This document shows positions 1 through 8,441 of a stretch of 38,899 nucleotides of DNA, in pieces. The notes beneath the pieces are model-generated. The model saw only the letters and a list, made by a program, of their open reading frames with translations, did no database searches and was not told the origin of the DNA. The number at the start of each line of letters is the position of its first letter. Within the stretch, counting starts at the first letter, position 1. The position numbers and the translations under genes are program-made. Source of the DNA: Spirochaetia bacterium (GTDB lineage Bacteria; Spirochaetota; Spirochaetia; Sphaerochaetales; Sphaerochaetaceae); assembly GCA_009930195.1 (NCBI GenBank), contig RZYT01000003.1, positions 1 through 38,899 on the forward strand. Reading direction: 5' to 3'.

Positions 1-12
1 ATGACCCGCTAG
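1..12 (+). CDS. possible 3' end of an upstream gene
   Basis: Only four codons are visible, ending in TAG at 10-12. A strong plus-strand terminator follows 33 bases later, which implies that a transcript enters from the left on this strand. Another frame stops at 2-4, so the exact stop is uncertain. Nothing can be said about the product. Confidence 0.3.
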   Translation: MTR

Positions 13-44
13 GGAAACCAGCGCATTTTTTCTCTTTGATGCAT

Positions 45-79
45 AGGCAGACGCCTCTGATTTGGCGTCTGCCTTTTTT
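45..79 (+). terminator. rho-independent terminator
   Basis: GGCAGACGCC (46-55) pairs perfectly with GGCGTCTGCC (64-73) around an 8-base loop. An extra A45-T74 pair is possible, and six T follow at 74-79. It closes the transcription unit to the left and insulates the EF-G-like gene, whose own promoter starts 20 bases downstream. Confidence 0.92.
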
Positions 80-98
80 GTGCGTCCAAAGAATTCTT

Positions 99-127
99 TT
101 GACATATGGGATTATGGGGCTTACCAT
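99..127 (+). promoter_or_regulatory. sigma-70 type promoter for the EF-G-like gene
   Basis: TTGACA (99-104) is a perfect -35 box, with a 17-base spacer and TACCAT (122-127) as the -10 box (4 of 6 matches). The expected start is near 134, giving a leader of about 48 bases. Confidence 0.65.
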
Positions 128-143
128 TGGTTCATGCGTTCTG

Positions 144-169
144 GATCACCACCGCTTCTCAGGGTGATC
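144..169 (+). promoter_or_regulatory. leader hairpin directly before the ribosome binding site
   Basis: GATCACC (144-150) pairs with GGTGATC (163-169) over a 12-base loop. The stem ends one base before the AAGGAGG ribosome binding site (171-177). It may tune translation of the EF-G-like gene; no known riboswitch class is recognised. Confidence 0.3.
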
Positions 170-181
170 GAAGGAGGAATT

Positions 182-2266
182 ATGAGCGTTGTAAGCACAG
201 ACTTGAGGAATGTCGCCGTCATCGGCCACAACGAAACCGGGAAAACCACACTGGTTGAACAGATGTTGTTCTACGCTAATGTGATTTCCCGGGCAGAAAC
301 AGTAGCTAGCGGAAAAACCACCAGCGACTTTACTGAAGAGGAAATCAACCACAAGATTTCCATCCACGCATCCCTCGCTTCCCTGAACTGGGAAGGAAAG
401 ACACTCAATTTCATAGACACTCCGGGAACCGCAGGGTTCATCGGCGAGACCATTTGCGGATTCCGCTCCTGCGAGACAGCCCTCATGGTCGTAGACGGAC
501 GCGACGGGGCACAGATTGAGACAATCAAACTCTGGCGCTACCTTGATGAGAGAAACAAGCCGCGAGCTGTGTTCATCAACAAGATGGACAGGGACCGCGC
601 TGATTATACCCGTGTTTTGGACAACCTGAAGGAGACCTTCAAGACCGCTTTTGTTCCGGTCGCCATTCCCATCGGAAGCGGCAAGGAGTTCACCGGTGTT
701 GTCAATCTGATTGAGAACAAAGCCTATTTCTTGGACAAGAATGGCAAGGAGACTGTTGGCGAAATCCCTTCCGACCTGGCCGATTTTGTGGAGCAATACC
801 GCAACGACCTGATCGAGAATGCAGCAGAAGGTGCAGACGATCTCATCGAGAAGTACTTTGAGGCAGGTACGCTGGACAGCGACGAGATTCGCAGGGGCCT
901 CAGGGAAGGCATGAACGATAATCGCGTGGTACCGGTGTTCTGCGGAGCCGGTGAGCAGGGTTCGGGCATCACCAGCCTGCTGAATTTCATTCGCAACAAC
1001 TTCCCCAAACCGATCGGAAAGCTTGACTGGGCTGTTGGAGCGGATGGTTCTGCCGTCGAATTCCCCATCACAGCCGAAGGAAGCGCTGCGGCGGTGGTGT
1101 TCAAGACCACCATCGATCAGTTCAGCGGCAAGCTGAGTTTCCTCAAGGTTCTGCGTGGCACCATCAAGGGAGATACCGAACTGTACAATCCCGAACTCAG
1201 CCGCAAGGAACGCCCGGGCAAGGTATATCGCCTGGTAGGAAAGAAGCTCATCGATACGGATGCACTGGTTGCAGGGGACATCGGCGTAATCGCCAAGAGC
1301 AATATTGCCACCACCAATGCCACACTGATCGAAGGTTCCGAGCTGAAACTGCACTTCAAGCCCCTAGCCTTCCCCCAACCCATCTATAGCCTGGCGATCA
1401 GCTCGGATGACAAGAAGAGCGAAGTCAAGATGAACGAAGCGTTGCACAAGGTTACCGAAGAGGACCTTACGTTCCGCATCAAGTTCAACGAGGAGACCAA
1501 GGAAAACGTTGTAGCCGGCATGGGTGAATTGCATCTGAACATGATTCTTGACAAGATCAAGGAGAAGCAGAAGATCAACATCCATACCAAGCTGCCTCGT
1601 GTCGCCTATCGGGAAACGATCAGCAAGAAGAGCGGCATCGCCGAGTACTCACACAAGAAGCAGAGTGGCGGACATGGCCAGTATGCCCGTGTGCTCATCG
1701 AGATCGAGCCGCTTGAGCGGGGATCGTATTACTCCTTCACCAACGCCATCAAGGGTGGTTCGGTGAGCAAAGGCTATATCCCCGGCATCGAGAAAGGTCT
1801 GCATGAACAGATGGAAGAGGGCTTCCTTGCCGGCTATCCGATGATGGATATCGGCATCACCTTGATCGATGGAAAGGAGCACCCCGTCGACTCCAGTGAA
1901 ATGGCCTTCAAGCTTGCCGCCAAGGGAGCAATGAGGATGGCCTTGGAAAAAGCCGGGACCGTGCTACTTGAACCAATCATGAAACTCAGTGTATATATAG
2001 AGAACAGTTATTTGGGCGACATCCTATCCGACCTTTCGGGTAAACGGGGACGGGTGCTCGGTCAGGATGATATGGGGCATTTGCAGCTGGTAAAGGCACA
2101 GGTTCCCCAGGCTGAACTGCTCAACTATGCCATTGACCTCAAGTCGATGACCAGTGGAACAGGAAGCTTTGAAATGGAGTTCGACCATTATGAACCACTG
2201 AGCGGCAAACTTGCCGATGAAGTGATCAAGGCCTACAAAGAATCCTTGAAGGAAGAACAAGAGTAG
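182..2266 (+). CDS. elongation factor G-like GTPase (EF-G paralogue)
   Basis: A 694-residue translation GTPase with the full EF-G layout: G domain, domain II, and domains III-V through the C-terminus. The P-loop is at residues 15-22 (GHNETGKT), DTPG at 79-82 and NKMD at 133-136. The N-terminus, with its LRNVAVIGH start and a TSDFTEEEINHKIS stretch, matches the EF-G-like subfamily that coexists with true FusA in many bacteria rather than FusA itself. The residue after DTPG, a catalytic histidine in canonical EF-G and EF-Tu, is threonine (T83). The ATG at 182 was chosen because AAGGAGG lies 4 bases upstream; an open frame continues to 62 but runs through the promoter and part of the terminator. 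The gene is monocistronic. Its role is unproven; paralogues have been linked to ribosome recycling or specialised translation. Confidence 0.88.
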   Translation: MSVVSTDLRNVAVIGHNETGKTTLVEQMLFYANVISRAETVASGKTTSDFTEEEINHKISIHASLASLNWEGKTLNFIDTPGTAGFIGETICGFRSCETALMVVDGRDGAQIETIKLWRYLDERNKPRAVFINKMDRDRADYTRVLDNLKETFKTAFVPVAIPIGSGKEFTGVVNLIENKAYFLDKNGKETVGEIPSDLADFVEQYRNDLIENAAEGADDLIEKYFEAGTLDSDEIRRGLREGMNDNRVVPVFCGAGEQGSGITSLLNFIRNNFPKPIGKLDWAVGADGSAVEFPITAEGSAAAVVFKTTIDQFSGKLSFLKVLRGTIKGDTELYNPELSRKERPGKVYRLVGKKLIDTDALVAGDIGVIAKSNIATTNATLIEGSELKLHFKPLAFPQPIYSLAISSDDKKSEVKMNEALHKVTEEDLTFRIKFNEETKENVVAGMGELHLNMILDKIKEKQKINIHTKLPRVAYRETISKKSGIAEYSHKKQSGGHGQYARVLIEIEPLERGSYYSFTNAIKGGSVSKGYIPGIEKGLHEQMEEGFLAGYPMMDIGITLIDGKEHPVDSSEMAFKLAAKGAMRMALEKAGTVLLEPIMKLSVYIENSYLGDILSDLSGKRGRVLGQDDMGHLQLVKAQVPQAELLNYAIDLKSMTSGTGSFEMEFDHYEPLSGKLADEVIKAYKESLKEEQE

Positions 2267-2279
2267 GTTTGGTGGTGGA

Positions 2280-2310
2280 CAATCAGAACAAAATGGTGCG
2301 TTTCTGATTG
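2280..2310. other. hairpin downstream of the EF-G-like gene
   Basis: CAATCAGAA (2280-2288) and TTCTGATTG (2302-2310) form a perfect 9-base-pair stem with a 13-base loop. There is no T run, so it is not a terminator by itself. It may protect the mRNA 3' end ahead of the terminator at 2336. Confidence 0.35.
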
Positions 2311-2335
2311 CTTGAGAGTGAATTTGTAGAACTTT

Positions 2336-2374
2336 GGAAGGGAGCTTGCGGCGGCAGGCTCCCTTCCCTCTTTT
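2336..2374. terminator. terminator between convergent genes
   Basis: GGAAGGGAGC (2336-2345) pairs perfectly with GCTCCCTTCC (2358-2367) around a 12-base loop, followed by CTCTTTT on the plus strand. It ends the EF-G-like transcript; its tail touches the stop codon of trmB. On the minus strand the U tract is poor, so action there is less sure. Confidence 0.75.
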
Positions 2375-3111
2375 CAGCGCTTCTCAAACCACACTTCATT
2401 GATGGGGTGGTTCTTATCCAGACCCTTCTGCTCGAACTTGGTCGTATCCCGCCACGTCACTGCAGGACAGAAGCCCTGGTAGGGATTCACCAAACCCTCG
2501 GTGGCCCCAAGGACATCCACCATCTGGTAGGCATACTCCTCCCAATCGGTGACACAGTAGATGTACCCTCCCTTGGTAAGCTTGGAGGCAAGCAAGGAAG
2601 CGAAGGGGCTCTGGATGAGGCGTCGTTTCTGCTGCTTTTTCTTAGGCCAAGGATCAGGGAAAAAGATGTGGAAGCCTGCAACAGATCCATCCTTGACCAT
2701 GTCGGTAAGCACTTGCACTGCATCAAAGCGCATCAACCTGACATTGTCCAGTTGCTGTGACCCCACCTTGTCCAGAAGCTTGGCAAATCCGGAAAGGAAC
2801 ACCTCAAGACAGAGATAGTTGAACTGGTCTCGCTCTTTTGCAATGCGTTCAGTTGCCGTCCCCATCCCAAAGCCGATTTCGATGACAACCGGTTTGTCAT
2901 TGCCGAACACCTGCTTCCAATCCAGCATGCGCTTCTCATAGGGAAGGCCATAGGCAGCATAGTATTTCTTCACCGCCTCAACCTGGTAGGTCCTGAGATA
3001 GGAAGAGCGCAGCACATAGCTTTTCACTTCACGCTCCGTGCCTTCCTCCCTGCTCTCCACCCATTTGAGTTCGGGGATATCCTGATAAATGGTCTCTTGG
3101 TTCTCTTGCAT
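2374..3111 (-). CDS. trmB: tRNA (guanine-N7-)-methyltransferase TrmB
   Basis: A 245-residue class I SAM-dependent methyltransferase that makes m7G46 in the variable loop of tRNAs. The SAM-binding loop EIGFGMG sits near residues 78-84, and the family signature FFPDPWPKKKQQKRR, which gives the TrmB call, lies in the second half. The ATG at 3111 was chosen; a TTG sits one codon upstream. AGGAG lies 5 bases before the ATG and overlaps the TAG stop of mfd, so translation is probably coupled to mfd. The N-terminal ~60 residues are charged and resemble the usual variable N-terminal extension. The gene is the second of a mfd-trmB operon. Confidence 0.93.
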   Translation of the reverse strand: MQENQETIYQDIPELKWVESREEGTEREVKSYVLRSSYLRTYQVEAVKKYYAAYGLPYEKRMLDWKQVFGNDKPVVIEIGFGMGTATERIAKERDQFNYLCLEVFLSGFAKLLDKVGSQQLDNVRLMRFDAVQVLTDMVKDGSVAGFHIFFPDPWPKKKQQKRRLIQSPFASLLASKLTKGGYIYCVTDWEEYAYQMVDVLGATEGLVNPYQGFCPAVTWRDTTKFEQKGLDKNHPINEVWFEKR

Positions 3112-3119
3112 CAAAACTC

Positions 3120-6100
3120 CTACAGCAATCGTTGCAGCTTCTCCATCAGAAAGAGAGCCTTGTCCTTGAGGGAAACCGCATCGGTTTTCATATACATCAC
3201 ATTCATCCGTCTCATATCAAGCCAGACGCTTTTGTTGCTCAGTGCGATGAGGTTCATTATCTTGTTCACATTCAGGTTCGCCACCTTGCCGAATTCGATG
3301 GCCACCACCTGCTTTCGATCGGTCAGATGGATGATCGAGAGCTTGCGGCATATGATCTTGATCTCCGCAATATACAATAAGTTGGCCACCTCTTCGGGAA
3401 GTGGACCGAACCGGTCAGCCAGCTCGCTGGAAAGACCTTGCAACTGCTCCTCATTGGCAATGGAGGATATCTTGCGGTACACATCAAACTTAACGGAAGG
3501 AGCCTTGATGTAGGTGTCGGGAATGAATCCCGTATAGTCGAGCTCGAGGAAAACTTCCTTTTCCTCTTCCTTCAGGCCAGCCTTCTGCAAACTCCTGATG
3601 GCTTCATCGAGGATCCGGATGTACATATCCAACCCAACCGAGGCAAGCTGGCCGCTTTGTTCCCTACCCAGCAGATTTCCTGTTCCGCGAATTTCCATGT
3701 CCTTCATCGCCACCTTGAAGCCTGAACCCAGTTCTGTGTGTTCGCTGATGATTTTCAGACGCTTCACCGCAATTTCGCTGAGCGCGCTTCCCTGGGGATA
3801 GAAGAGGTAGGCGTGCGCCTGTTGGTCGTTTCGGCCCACCCTTCCCCGAAGCTGGTAGAGCTGGCTCAATCCATACAGGTCGGCCCTGTCGATGATGATG
3901 GTGTTGACATTGGGTATGTCAATGCCGTTCTCAATGATGGTGGTGGAAACCAGGACCTGGATTCCCTCATGCACGAATCGGCGCATCGTATCTTCGAGTT
4001 TTGCGCTGTCCATCTGGCCGTGGGCACTCTCGATGATGACATCACCGAGCAGCTTGGAGAGCTGAAAAACCACTTCGTCAAGACTTTCGATCCTGTTGTG
4101 CAGGAAGAAGACCTGTCCTCCCCTGCTCACTTCCTCTCGGATTGCCTTTACGATGGTCTGTTCGTCATACTCACCGATGTGCGTCTCGATCGGGCGTCGG
4201 GCAATGGGTGGTGTCGCCAGCAGGGACATGTCCCTGATCTTGAGCAACGACATGTACAGCGTCCGGGGAATGGGGGTTGCACTGAGGGAGAGCGAGTCGA
4301 TGCTCGCTCTCAGTGTCTTGATCCTCTCCTTGTCCTTCACACCGAAACGCTGTTCCTCGTCAACGACCAACAAGCCGAGGTCACGGTAGAGAATATCCTT
4401 TTGGAGAATGCGATGGGTCCCGAAAAGCACATCAACCTTTCCCTCGGCAACAGCGAGAAGTGTCTGCTTCTGCTCCTTCTTGGGAACAATCCTGGAAAGC
4501 TGTGCGCAACGCACGGGAAAAGTCCCCAGCCGCTTGAGAAAGTTCTGGTAGTGTTGCTCAGCCAGGATGGTGGTTGGTGCAAGAAAGGCAACCTGCTTGC
4601 CGCCCATCACCGCCTTGAAGGCTGCACGGAATGCAATCTCGGTCTTGCCGTAGCCGACATCACCGCAAACAAGGCGGTCCATGACCTTCGGCATCTCCAT
4701 ATCTGCCTTGATGTCCTCAATGCAGGCCAGCTGGTCTGCAGTCTCATCAAACGGAAAGGAAGCCTCGAACTGCAACTGCCAATCGGTGTCCTTCGGGAAA
4801 GCAAAGCCGACGCTGTTCTGACGCTTTGCATAGAGCTCGATCAGATGCTTTGCCAGATCCTCAGCGTTCTTTCTGGCCCTAGCTTTCTTGTTCTCCCAGC
4901 CCTGGCCCCCAAGCTTGTCCTTTTTCGGGGCACCGTTGTCGCTGCCGATATAGCGCTGCACGAGGTTTGCCTGTTCGATGGGGACATAGAGCATCTCATT
5001 GTCAGCAAAGGCAATTTTGATGAAGTCGCGTTCCCGGTCGAAACTGGACACCCGGTCGATCTTCACAAACTGCCCCACCCCGTAGTTCACATGCACCACG
5101 TAATCGCCTTCATTGAGGTCAACAAAAGAGTCCAAAGGCGATGATTGGGTATGCTGCAGGGTTTTGACCACCTGCCTTCGGCGACCGAAGATCTCGTGCT
5201 CGCAAATGGCGATGACTTTCAGGGAGGGGATGGAGAAACCTCCACTGAGCTCACGATTCTCCCAGGTAAGGAAGGGAAAGGCACTGAGCATCTGCATCAG
5301 GCGTTGGCGTTGCACTTGGTTCTCGGTAAAGACCGTAACCTTCCACCCCTGCTTCTCCAGGCTCTTCAGCTCCTCCTTGAGCAAGGTGAAGTTCCCGAAG
5401 TACGAACGGGGTCCCTCGATGTCGAACGTGTAGGCATCCTTTCTCTGGCCTGCGATATCCAAAAAGACTATCGAATGTGCAGCCTCTTTCTGGAAGGAGG
5501 GGAAGTCAAAGAGCAACTCATCCGGCTTCGGTGCCTCCCGGTCGGTGAGAAACGCTTGGCGGTAGAGCGCCTTCGCTTCAAGCTGAAGGCTGTGGTAACT
5601 GGTCGCCAGGCGTTGGTCACCGACAAAGCAGAAGTAGTCATGCTCCGTGAAATAGGAACGGATTGAGGCGGTGGCCAGCCCCGCTTCGGTATCAAACAAC
5701 GAGATAGCGAATTTGGGCAGGGTTGCGATGGTCTCCTGGGTGATGGGGTTGTAGGTGCTGATCTTCCCCACCGTATCCCAGTCTGCATAGACCCGGTAGG
5801 GGTGCTCGCTTTCGAAAGGAAACACGTCCAGCACCTCACCGCGAAGGCTGAACTCCCCCATCGTTGAGGTGGTAACCGTATGCACATACCCTGCGTTGGT
5901 CAGAAGCTGGGCTATCTTGGTACTGTCGAATGCTGAACCTTTGCGAATCTGCAGGCTGGATTGCTGCAAAACCTCGGGAAGAATCACCGGTGCAACAAAG
6001 GGTCTGAGATGGGTGACAATGAGTCCGTTTTTCATTTCCTGGATGGCGCTGAGCCTGGAAAGCTGCTCATACTCCACATTGTCAGCCTGGAAAGGCGTAT

Positions 6101-6416
6101 AGAGTTTCCGTCCATTGCCGGGAAGGTAGAGCGTACGCATCTCCTGCCCACCCAAGGGGGTTTGCATCACGGCAGAGGCAGTACTATCGATACCATTGTC
6201 CTTCAGCAACTGAAGGGCGCTGTCCTCAGTCGGGCAGATGACCCAGACACGCCCTTTCACTTTTCGGGCAACCAGGCGCAGGAACTGGGACAGCGGATAG
6301 CCCTCGAGTCCCTGTACTGCAAGCAAGCGCTCTTCGGCATGGAATGCCTTGTATGCTGGTGAGGTTTTGATATACGATTGAACAAGTTCTGATAATGGGG
6401 TTTGCATAAGCGCCAT
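3120..6416 (-). CDS. mfd: transcription-repair coupling factor Mfd
   Basis: A 1098-residue SF2 translocase that pushes stalled RNA polymerase off DNA and recruits UvrA to lesions. A UvrB-like N-terminal module includes GEFSLRGEVLDVFP at 187-200. The RNA-polymerase-interacting domain begins near 436 (EGDYVVHVNYGVGQF). The RecG-like motor has Walker A GDVGYGKT at 585-592, DEEQR at 686-690 and SATPIPRT after that. The TRCF C-terminal domain follows. The length is slightly below the E. coli protein. The frame is open upstream to 6542, but that would overlap the divergent phosphatase gene; ATG 6416 has a weak GGTAGGG upstream, and ATG 6407 is an alternative. Start-to-start distance to the divergent gene is only 34 bases. 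Confidence 0.96.
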   Translation of the reverse strand: MALMQTPLSELVQSYIKTSPAYKAFHAEERLLAVQGLEGYPLSQFLRLVARKVKGRVWVICPTEDSALQLLKDNGIDSTASAVMQTPLGGQEMRTLYLPGNGRKLYTPFQADNVEYEQLSRLSAIQEMKNGLIVTHLRPFVAPVILPEVLQQSSLQIRKGSAFDSTKIAQLLTNAGYVHTVTTSTMGEFSLRGEVLDVFPFESEHPYRVYADWDTVGKISTYNPITQETIATLPKFAISLFDTEAGLATASIRSYFTEHDYFCFVGDQRLATSYHSLQLEAKALYRQAFLTDREAPKPDELLFDFPSFQKEAAHSIVFLDIAGQRKDAYTFDIEGPRSYFGNFTLLKEELKSLEKQGWKVTVFTENQVQRQRLMQMLSAFPFLTWENRELSGGFSIPSLKVIAICEHEIFGRRRQVVKTLQHTQSSPLDSFVDLNEGDYVVHVNYGVGQFVKIDRVSSFDRERDFIKIAFADNEMLYVPIEQANLVQRYIGSDNGAPKKDKLGGQGWENKKARARKNAEDLAKHLIELYAKRQNSVGFAFPKDTDWQLQFEASFPFDETADQLACIEDIKADMEMPKVMDRLVCGDVGYGKTEIAFRAAFKAVMGGKQVAFLAPTTILAEQHYQNFLKRLGTFPVRCAQLSRIVPKKEQKQTLLAVAEGKVDVLFGTHRILQKDILYRDLGLLVVDEEQRFGVKDKERIKTLRASIDSLSLSATPIPRTLYMSLLKIRDMSLLATPPIARRPIETHIGEYDEQTIVKAIREEVSRGGQVFFLHNRIESLDEVVFQLSKLLGDVIIESAHGQMDSAKLEDTMRRFVHEGIQVLVSTTIIENGIDIPNVNTIIIDRADLYGLSQLYQLRGRVGRNDQQAHAYLFYPQGSALSEIAVKRLKIISEHTELGSGFKVAMKDMEIRGTGNLLGREQSGQLASVGLDMYIRILDEAIRSLQKAGLKEEEKEVFLELDYTGFIPDTYIKAPSVKFDVYRKISSIANEEQLQGLSSELADRFGPLPEEVANLLYIAEIKIICRKLSIIHLTDRKQVVAIEFGKVANLNVNKIMNLIALSNKSVWLDMRRMNVMYMKTDAVSLKDKALFLMEKLQRLL
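6367..6396 (+). promoter_or_regulatory. possible promoter for the phosphatase gene, inside the 5' end of mfd
   Basis: TTGATA (6367-6372), an 18-base spacer and GATAAT (6391-6396) match sigma-70 boxes at 5 of 6 and 5 of 6 positions. It would give a leader of about 45 bases to the ATG at 6451 and overlaps the mfd coding start on the other strand. Confidence 0.45.
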
Positions 6417-6450
6417 TACCCTACCATGAGCAAGAAGGTTATGCAAGAGA

Positions 6451-7257
6451 ATGGAATTATCACTTGACGGAAAGGCATTGGATGAATTGAGCGAAGTGGT
6501 TCGGTCCTGCGGCCGTATGGCCAAGGAAAAGCAGGCTACCATCCACCGCTCCTACAAGAGCGACGGTACGGTACTCACCGAGACGGATCTGGCCATCTCG
6601 AGCAAAATACTTGCAGTGGTTTCACACCTCTTTCCCGAGGCAAACATCATCAGTGAGGAGACCTTGACAGAGTACAAGGAGGATGCACCGTGCACCTTCG
6701 TACTCGATCCCATCGATGGTACTGATGTCTACTCGCAGGGGCTCCCCTCCTGGGCGGTGGCCTTGGGTATCCTGGACCGCGACAGAAAGCCGGTGGGGGC
6801 CATGATCAGCTGCCCACGCTGGGGACTTGGGGAGGATGAGCTCTATGTCCGGCTTGACCCGGGCAAGGAGCTGTTGGTCAATGACAGACCGTTCATCATG
6901 CAGGGTGCGAAGGATTTCCCCCATCAGATTACGATGGGATCAAGCGGACAACGCCTGATGGATTTCTCCCACTTCGAGGGGAAGATCAGGATCTTCGGCT
7001 CTTCCATCCTCCACATGCTCAGTCCGGTGCTCTATGAGCACATCCAGGGATGCGTAAACCAAAGCTGCTATGTGTGGGACATTGCATCCGCCCATGCAGT
7101 GCTGCTGCATTGCGGGATGGACATTGAGTATGTGAATGGCAAAAAATTCATATACGATGATGCATTCATGCTTGAGCGCAAGCCCTTCTCGCCCTCTTTC
7201 TATGCAGGGACGAGTGAGTGCATCAAGGCGCTGGGAAAGGTCTTGCCTCCCAAATGA
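6451..7257 (+). CDS. inositol monophosphatase family protein
   Basis: A 268-residue metal-dependent phosphatase of the IMPase/FBPase/CysQ fold. The metal-binding motifs are present: EE at 69-70, DPIDGTD at 86-92 and WD at 209-210 within WDIASAHA. KSDGT at 36-40 with TETD following is also typical. The substrate cannot be read from motifs; inositol phosphates, fructose-1,6-bisphosphate or 3'-phosphoadenosine phosphates are all possible. The start has no good ribosome binding site (AAGG 12 bases upstream), so it is the least certain part. It is transcribed divergently from mfd and ends head-on with the transporter gene, sharing a palindromic terminator in which its stop codon lies. Confidence 0.85.
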   Translation: MELSLDGKALDELSEVVRSCGRMAKEKQATIHRSYKSDGTVLTETDLAISSKILAVVSHLFPEANIISEETLTEYKEDAPCTFVLDPIDGTDVYSQGLPSWAVALGILDRDRKPVGAMISCPRWGLGEDELYVRLDPGKELLVNDRPFIMQGAKDFPHQITMGSSGQRLMDFSHFEGKIRIFGSSILHMLSPVLYEHIQGCVNQSCYVWDIASAHAVLLHCGMDIEYVNGKKFIYDDAFMLERKPFSPSFYAGTSECIKALGKVLPPK

Positions 7258-7274
7258 TCATTTGGGAAGCTTTT
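7245..7274. terminator. perfect palindrome holding both stop codons of convergent genes, likely bidirectional terminator
   Basis: TCCCAAATGATCATTTGGGA (7248-7267) is a perfect 20-base palindrome centred exactly between the two genes. After one mismatch it extends with two more pairs, and TTTT follows on the plus strand at 7271-7274. The central TGATCA contains TGA of the plus gene and TGA of the minus gene, so both proteins end in the same codons for Pro-Lys-stop. Confidence 0.65.
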
Positions 7275-7944
7275 GCTGCTCGCTCCAGTTCCGCGCAAGA
7301 TACATGAAGGGGGTGTCCAGCATTGCGACCACCCATTTCAAGAGATAGGTGCTGATCATGATCTGAAGCAGTACCGAGCTTGGGTATACGCCATAGAAGG
7401 CGATGAGCGTAAAGACCAACGTATCGATGAACTGGCTGACAAAGGTGCTGAGATTGTTGCGAAGCCACAGGGTATTCCTCCCCGGCTTCTTGCGTTTCCA
7501 GAAGTCAAAGGCCCAGATGTCATGCAGATTGCTGATCACATAGGCGATGAGCGATCCGAGGGCTATGCGCGGCATCAGGCCGAAGACCAGGCTCAGCGAA
7601 GGGTGGGCGATGTCCGAGACAGCCGGCTCAAAAAGCAGGGCAACCTGCATGATGATGGTCATGGAAAGAAGACTGAAAAATCCGATGGCTACAGCCTTGG
7701 CCGACTCACGCTTGCCGTACAGCTCGCTGAGGATGTCGGTGGCCAGAAACCCGGTGGCATACACGATGTTGCCCAGGGTTGCCTCCAGGCCGAAGAGCAT
7801 GACATTCTTGGTTACCTGGATATTTGCCAGGATGACGCTGATCGGAACCCAGATGTAGAGACCCGTCTTCCCCCAAAGGCGGAAAGCGACCATGATCAGA
7901 AGAAAATTCAGGACCAACATCACCAACCAGTACAGTTCATTCAT
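7258..7944 (-). CDS. yhhQ: queuosine precursor transporter, YhhQ family
   Basis: A 228-residue integral membrane protein with about six hydrophobic segments, of the DUF165/YhhQ family that imports queuosine precursors (preQ0/preQ1). Family-typical features are the SDILSELYG-like stretch (here ATDILSELYGKRESAKAVAIGF, around residues 68-89), the LGSLIAYVISNLHDIWAFDFWK segment and the FVSQFIDTLVF motif near the C-terminus. The ATG overlaps the stop of the NTPase gene by ATGA (7941-7944), so it is the last gene of a three-gene operon. No queuosine biosynthesis gene is visible in the window, so salvage from outside is inferred. Confidence 0.9.
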   Translation of the reverse strand: MNELYWLVMLVLNFLLIMVAFRLWGKTGLYIWVPISVILANIQVTKNVMLFGLEATLGNIVYATGFLATDILSELYGKRESAKAVAIGFFSLLSMTIIMQVALLFEPAVSDIAHPSLSLVFGLMPRIALGSLIAYVISNLHDIWAFDFWKRKKPGRNTLWLRNNLSTFVSQFIDTLVFTLIAFYGVYPSSVLLQIMISTYLLKWVVAMLDTPFMYLARNWSEQQKLPK

Positions 7945-8441
7945 GATTCATTCCTTATGGGCTTGGCAACATTCACGACCGAGTAGGGATGCTCTTCCAA
8001 ACAAAACGTATGGATCACCTGGTCCAAAAAGTTGGTACGGACTGCTGCAATGACTGATACGGATTCTGTTGCCAGTGCTGCACGAAATGAGGGAGAAAAC
8101 CCACCTCCCTGCAGTTCCAACCGCCCGATCTCATCAAAGAACACCACGTTGCATCGGCCAAGATCGCTGTGAATCTGAGCATTGGCCCAGACAAAGGCTG
8201 ACTCATCCACAGAAAAACGGCCCAGGCGTACCGAACCCAGGTTGGACTCCGCACTGAAGGCCATACGCGATTCGCCGGTTGCCAAGCTGTTCAGTCTATA
8301 CCAAGTTTTTCCGGGATTTGCAAGAGCAAGAAAGCCCCCGACCGTATGGTTCTGTGCATGGTGGATGGTGAGCATGCGCGTTAGCGTAGTTGTCTTTCCA
8401 CTGTCACGCTCACCCACCACCAAAACGAGCTCAGCTGACAC
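7941..8441 (-). CDS. P-loop NTPase, THEP1/nucleoside-triphosphatase-like
   Basis: A 166-residue single-domain P-loop NTPase. Walker A is GERDSGKT at residues 10-17, and Walker B with the following strand is VVFFDEIGRLEL at 99-110. DEIG-x-x-EL is characteristic of THEP1-like nucleoside triphosphatases. MobB-type adaptor NTPases are a more distant alternative. GTG at 8441 was chosen as start because AGGGG lies 7 bases upstream; an ATG at 8462 has no ribosome binding site. It overlaps the upstream ACT-domain gene by 11 bases and the downstream transporter by 4, so the three are surely co-translated. Its physiological substrate is unknown; the operon suggests a nucleotide- or queuosine-related job. 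Confidence 0.7.
   Translation of the reverse strand: MSAELVLVVGERDSGKTTTLTRMLTIHHAQNHTVGGFLALANPGKTWYRLNSLATGESRMAFSAESNLGSVRLGRFSVDESAFVWANAQIHSDLGRCNVVFFDEIGRLELQGGGFSPSFRAALATESVSVIAAVRTNFLDQVIHTFCLEEHPYSVVNVAKPIRNES

Noticed and set aside
146-1354. 402-codon open frame on the minus strand
   Set aside because: Lies wholly antisense to the EF-G-like gene; its translation resembles no family and the plus-strand gene has every expected motif.
3738-5144. 468-codon open frame on the plus strand
   Set aside because: Antisense to mfd in a phase that avoids stops; no ribosome binding site or recognisable domain.
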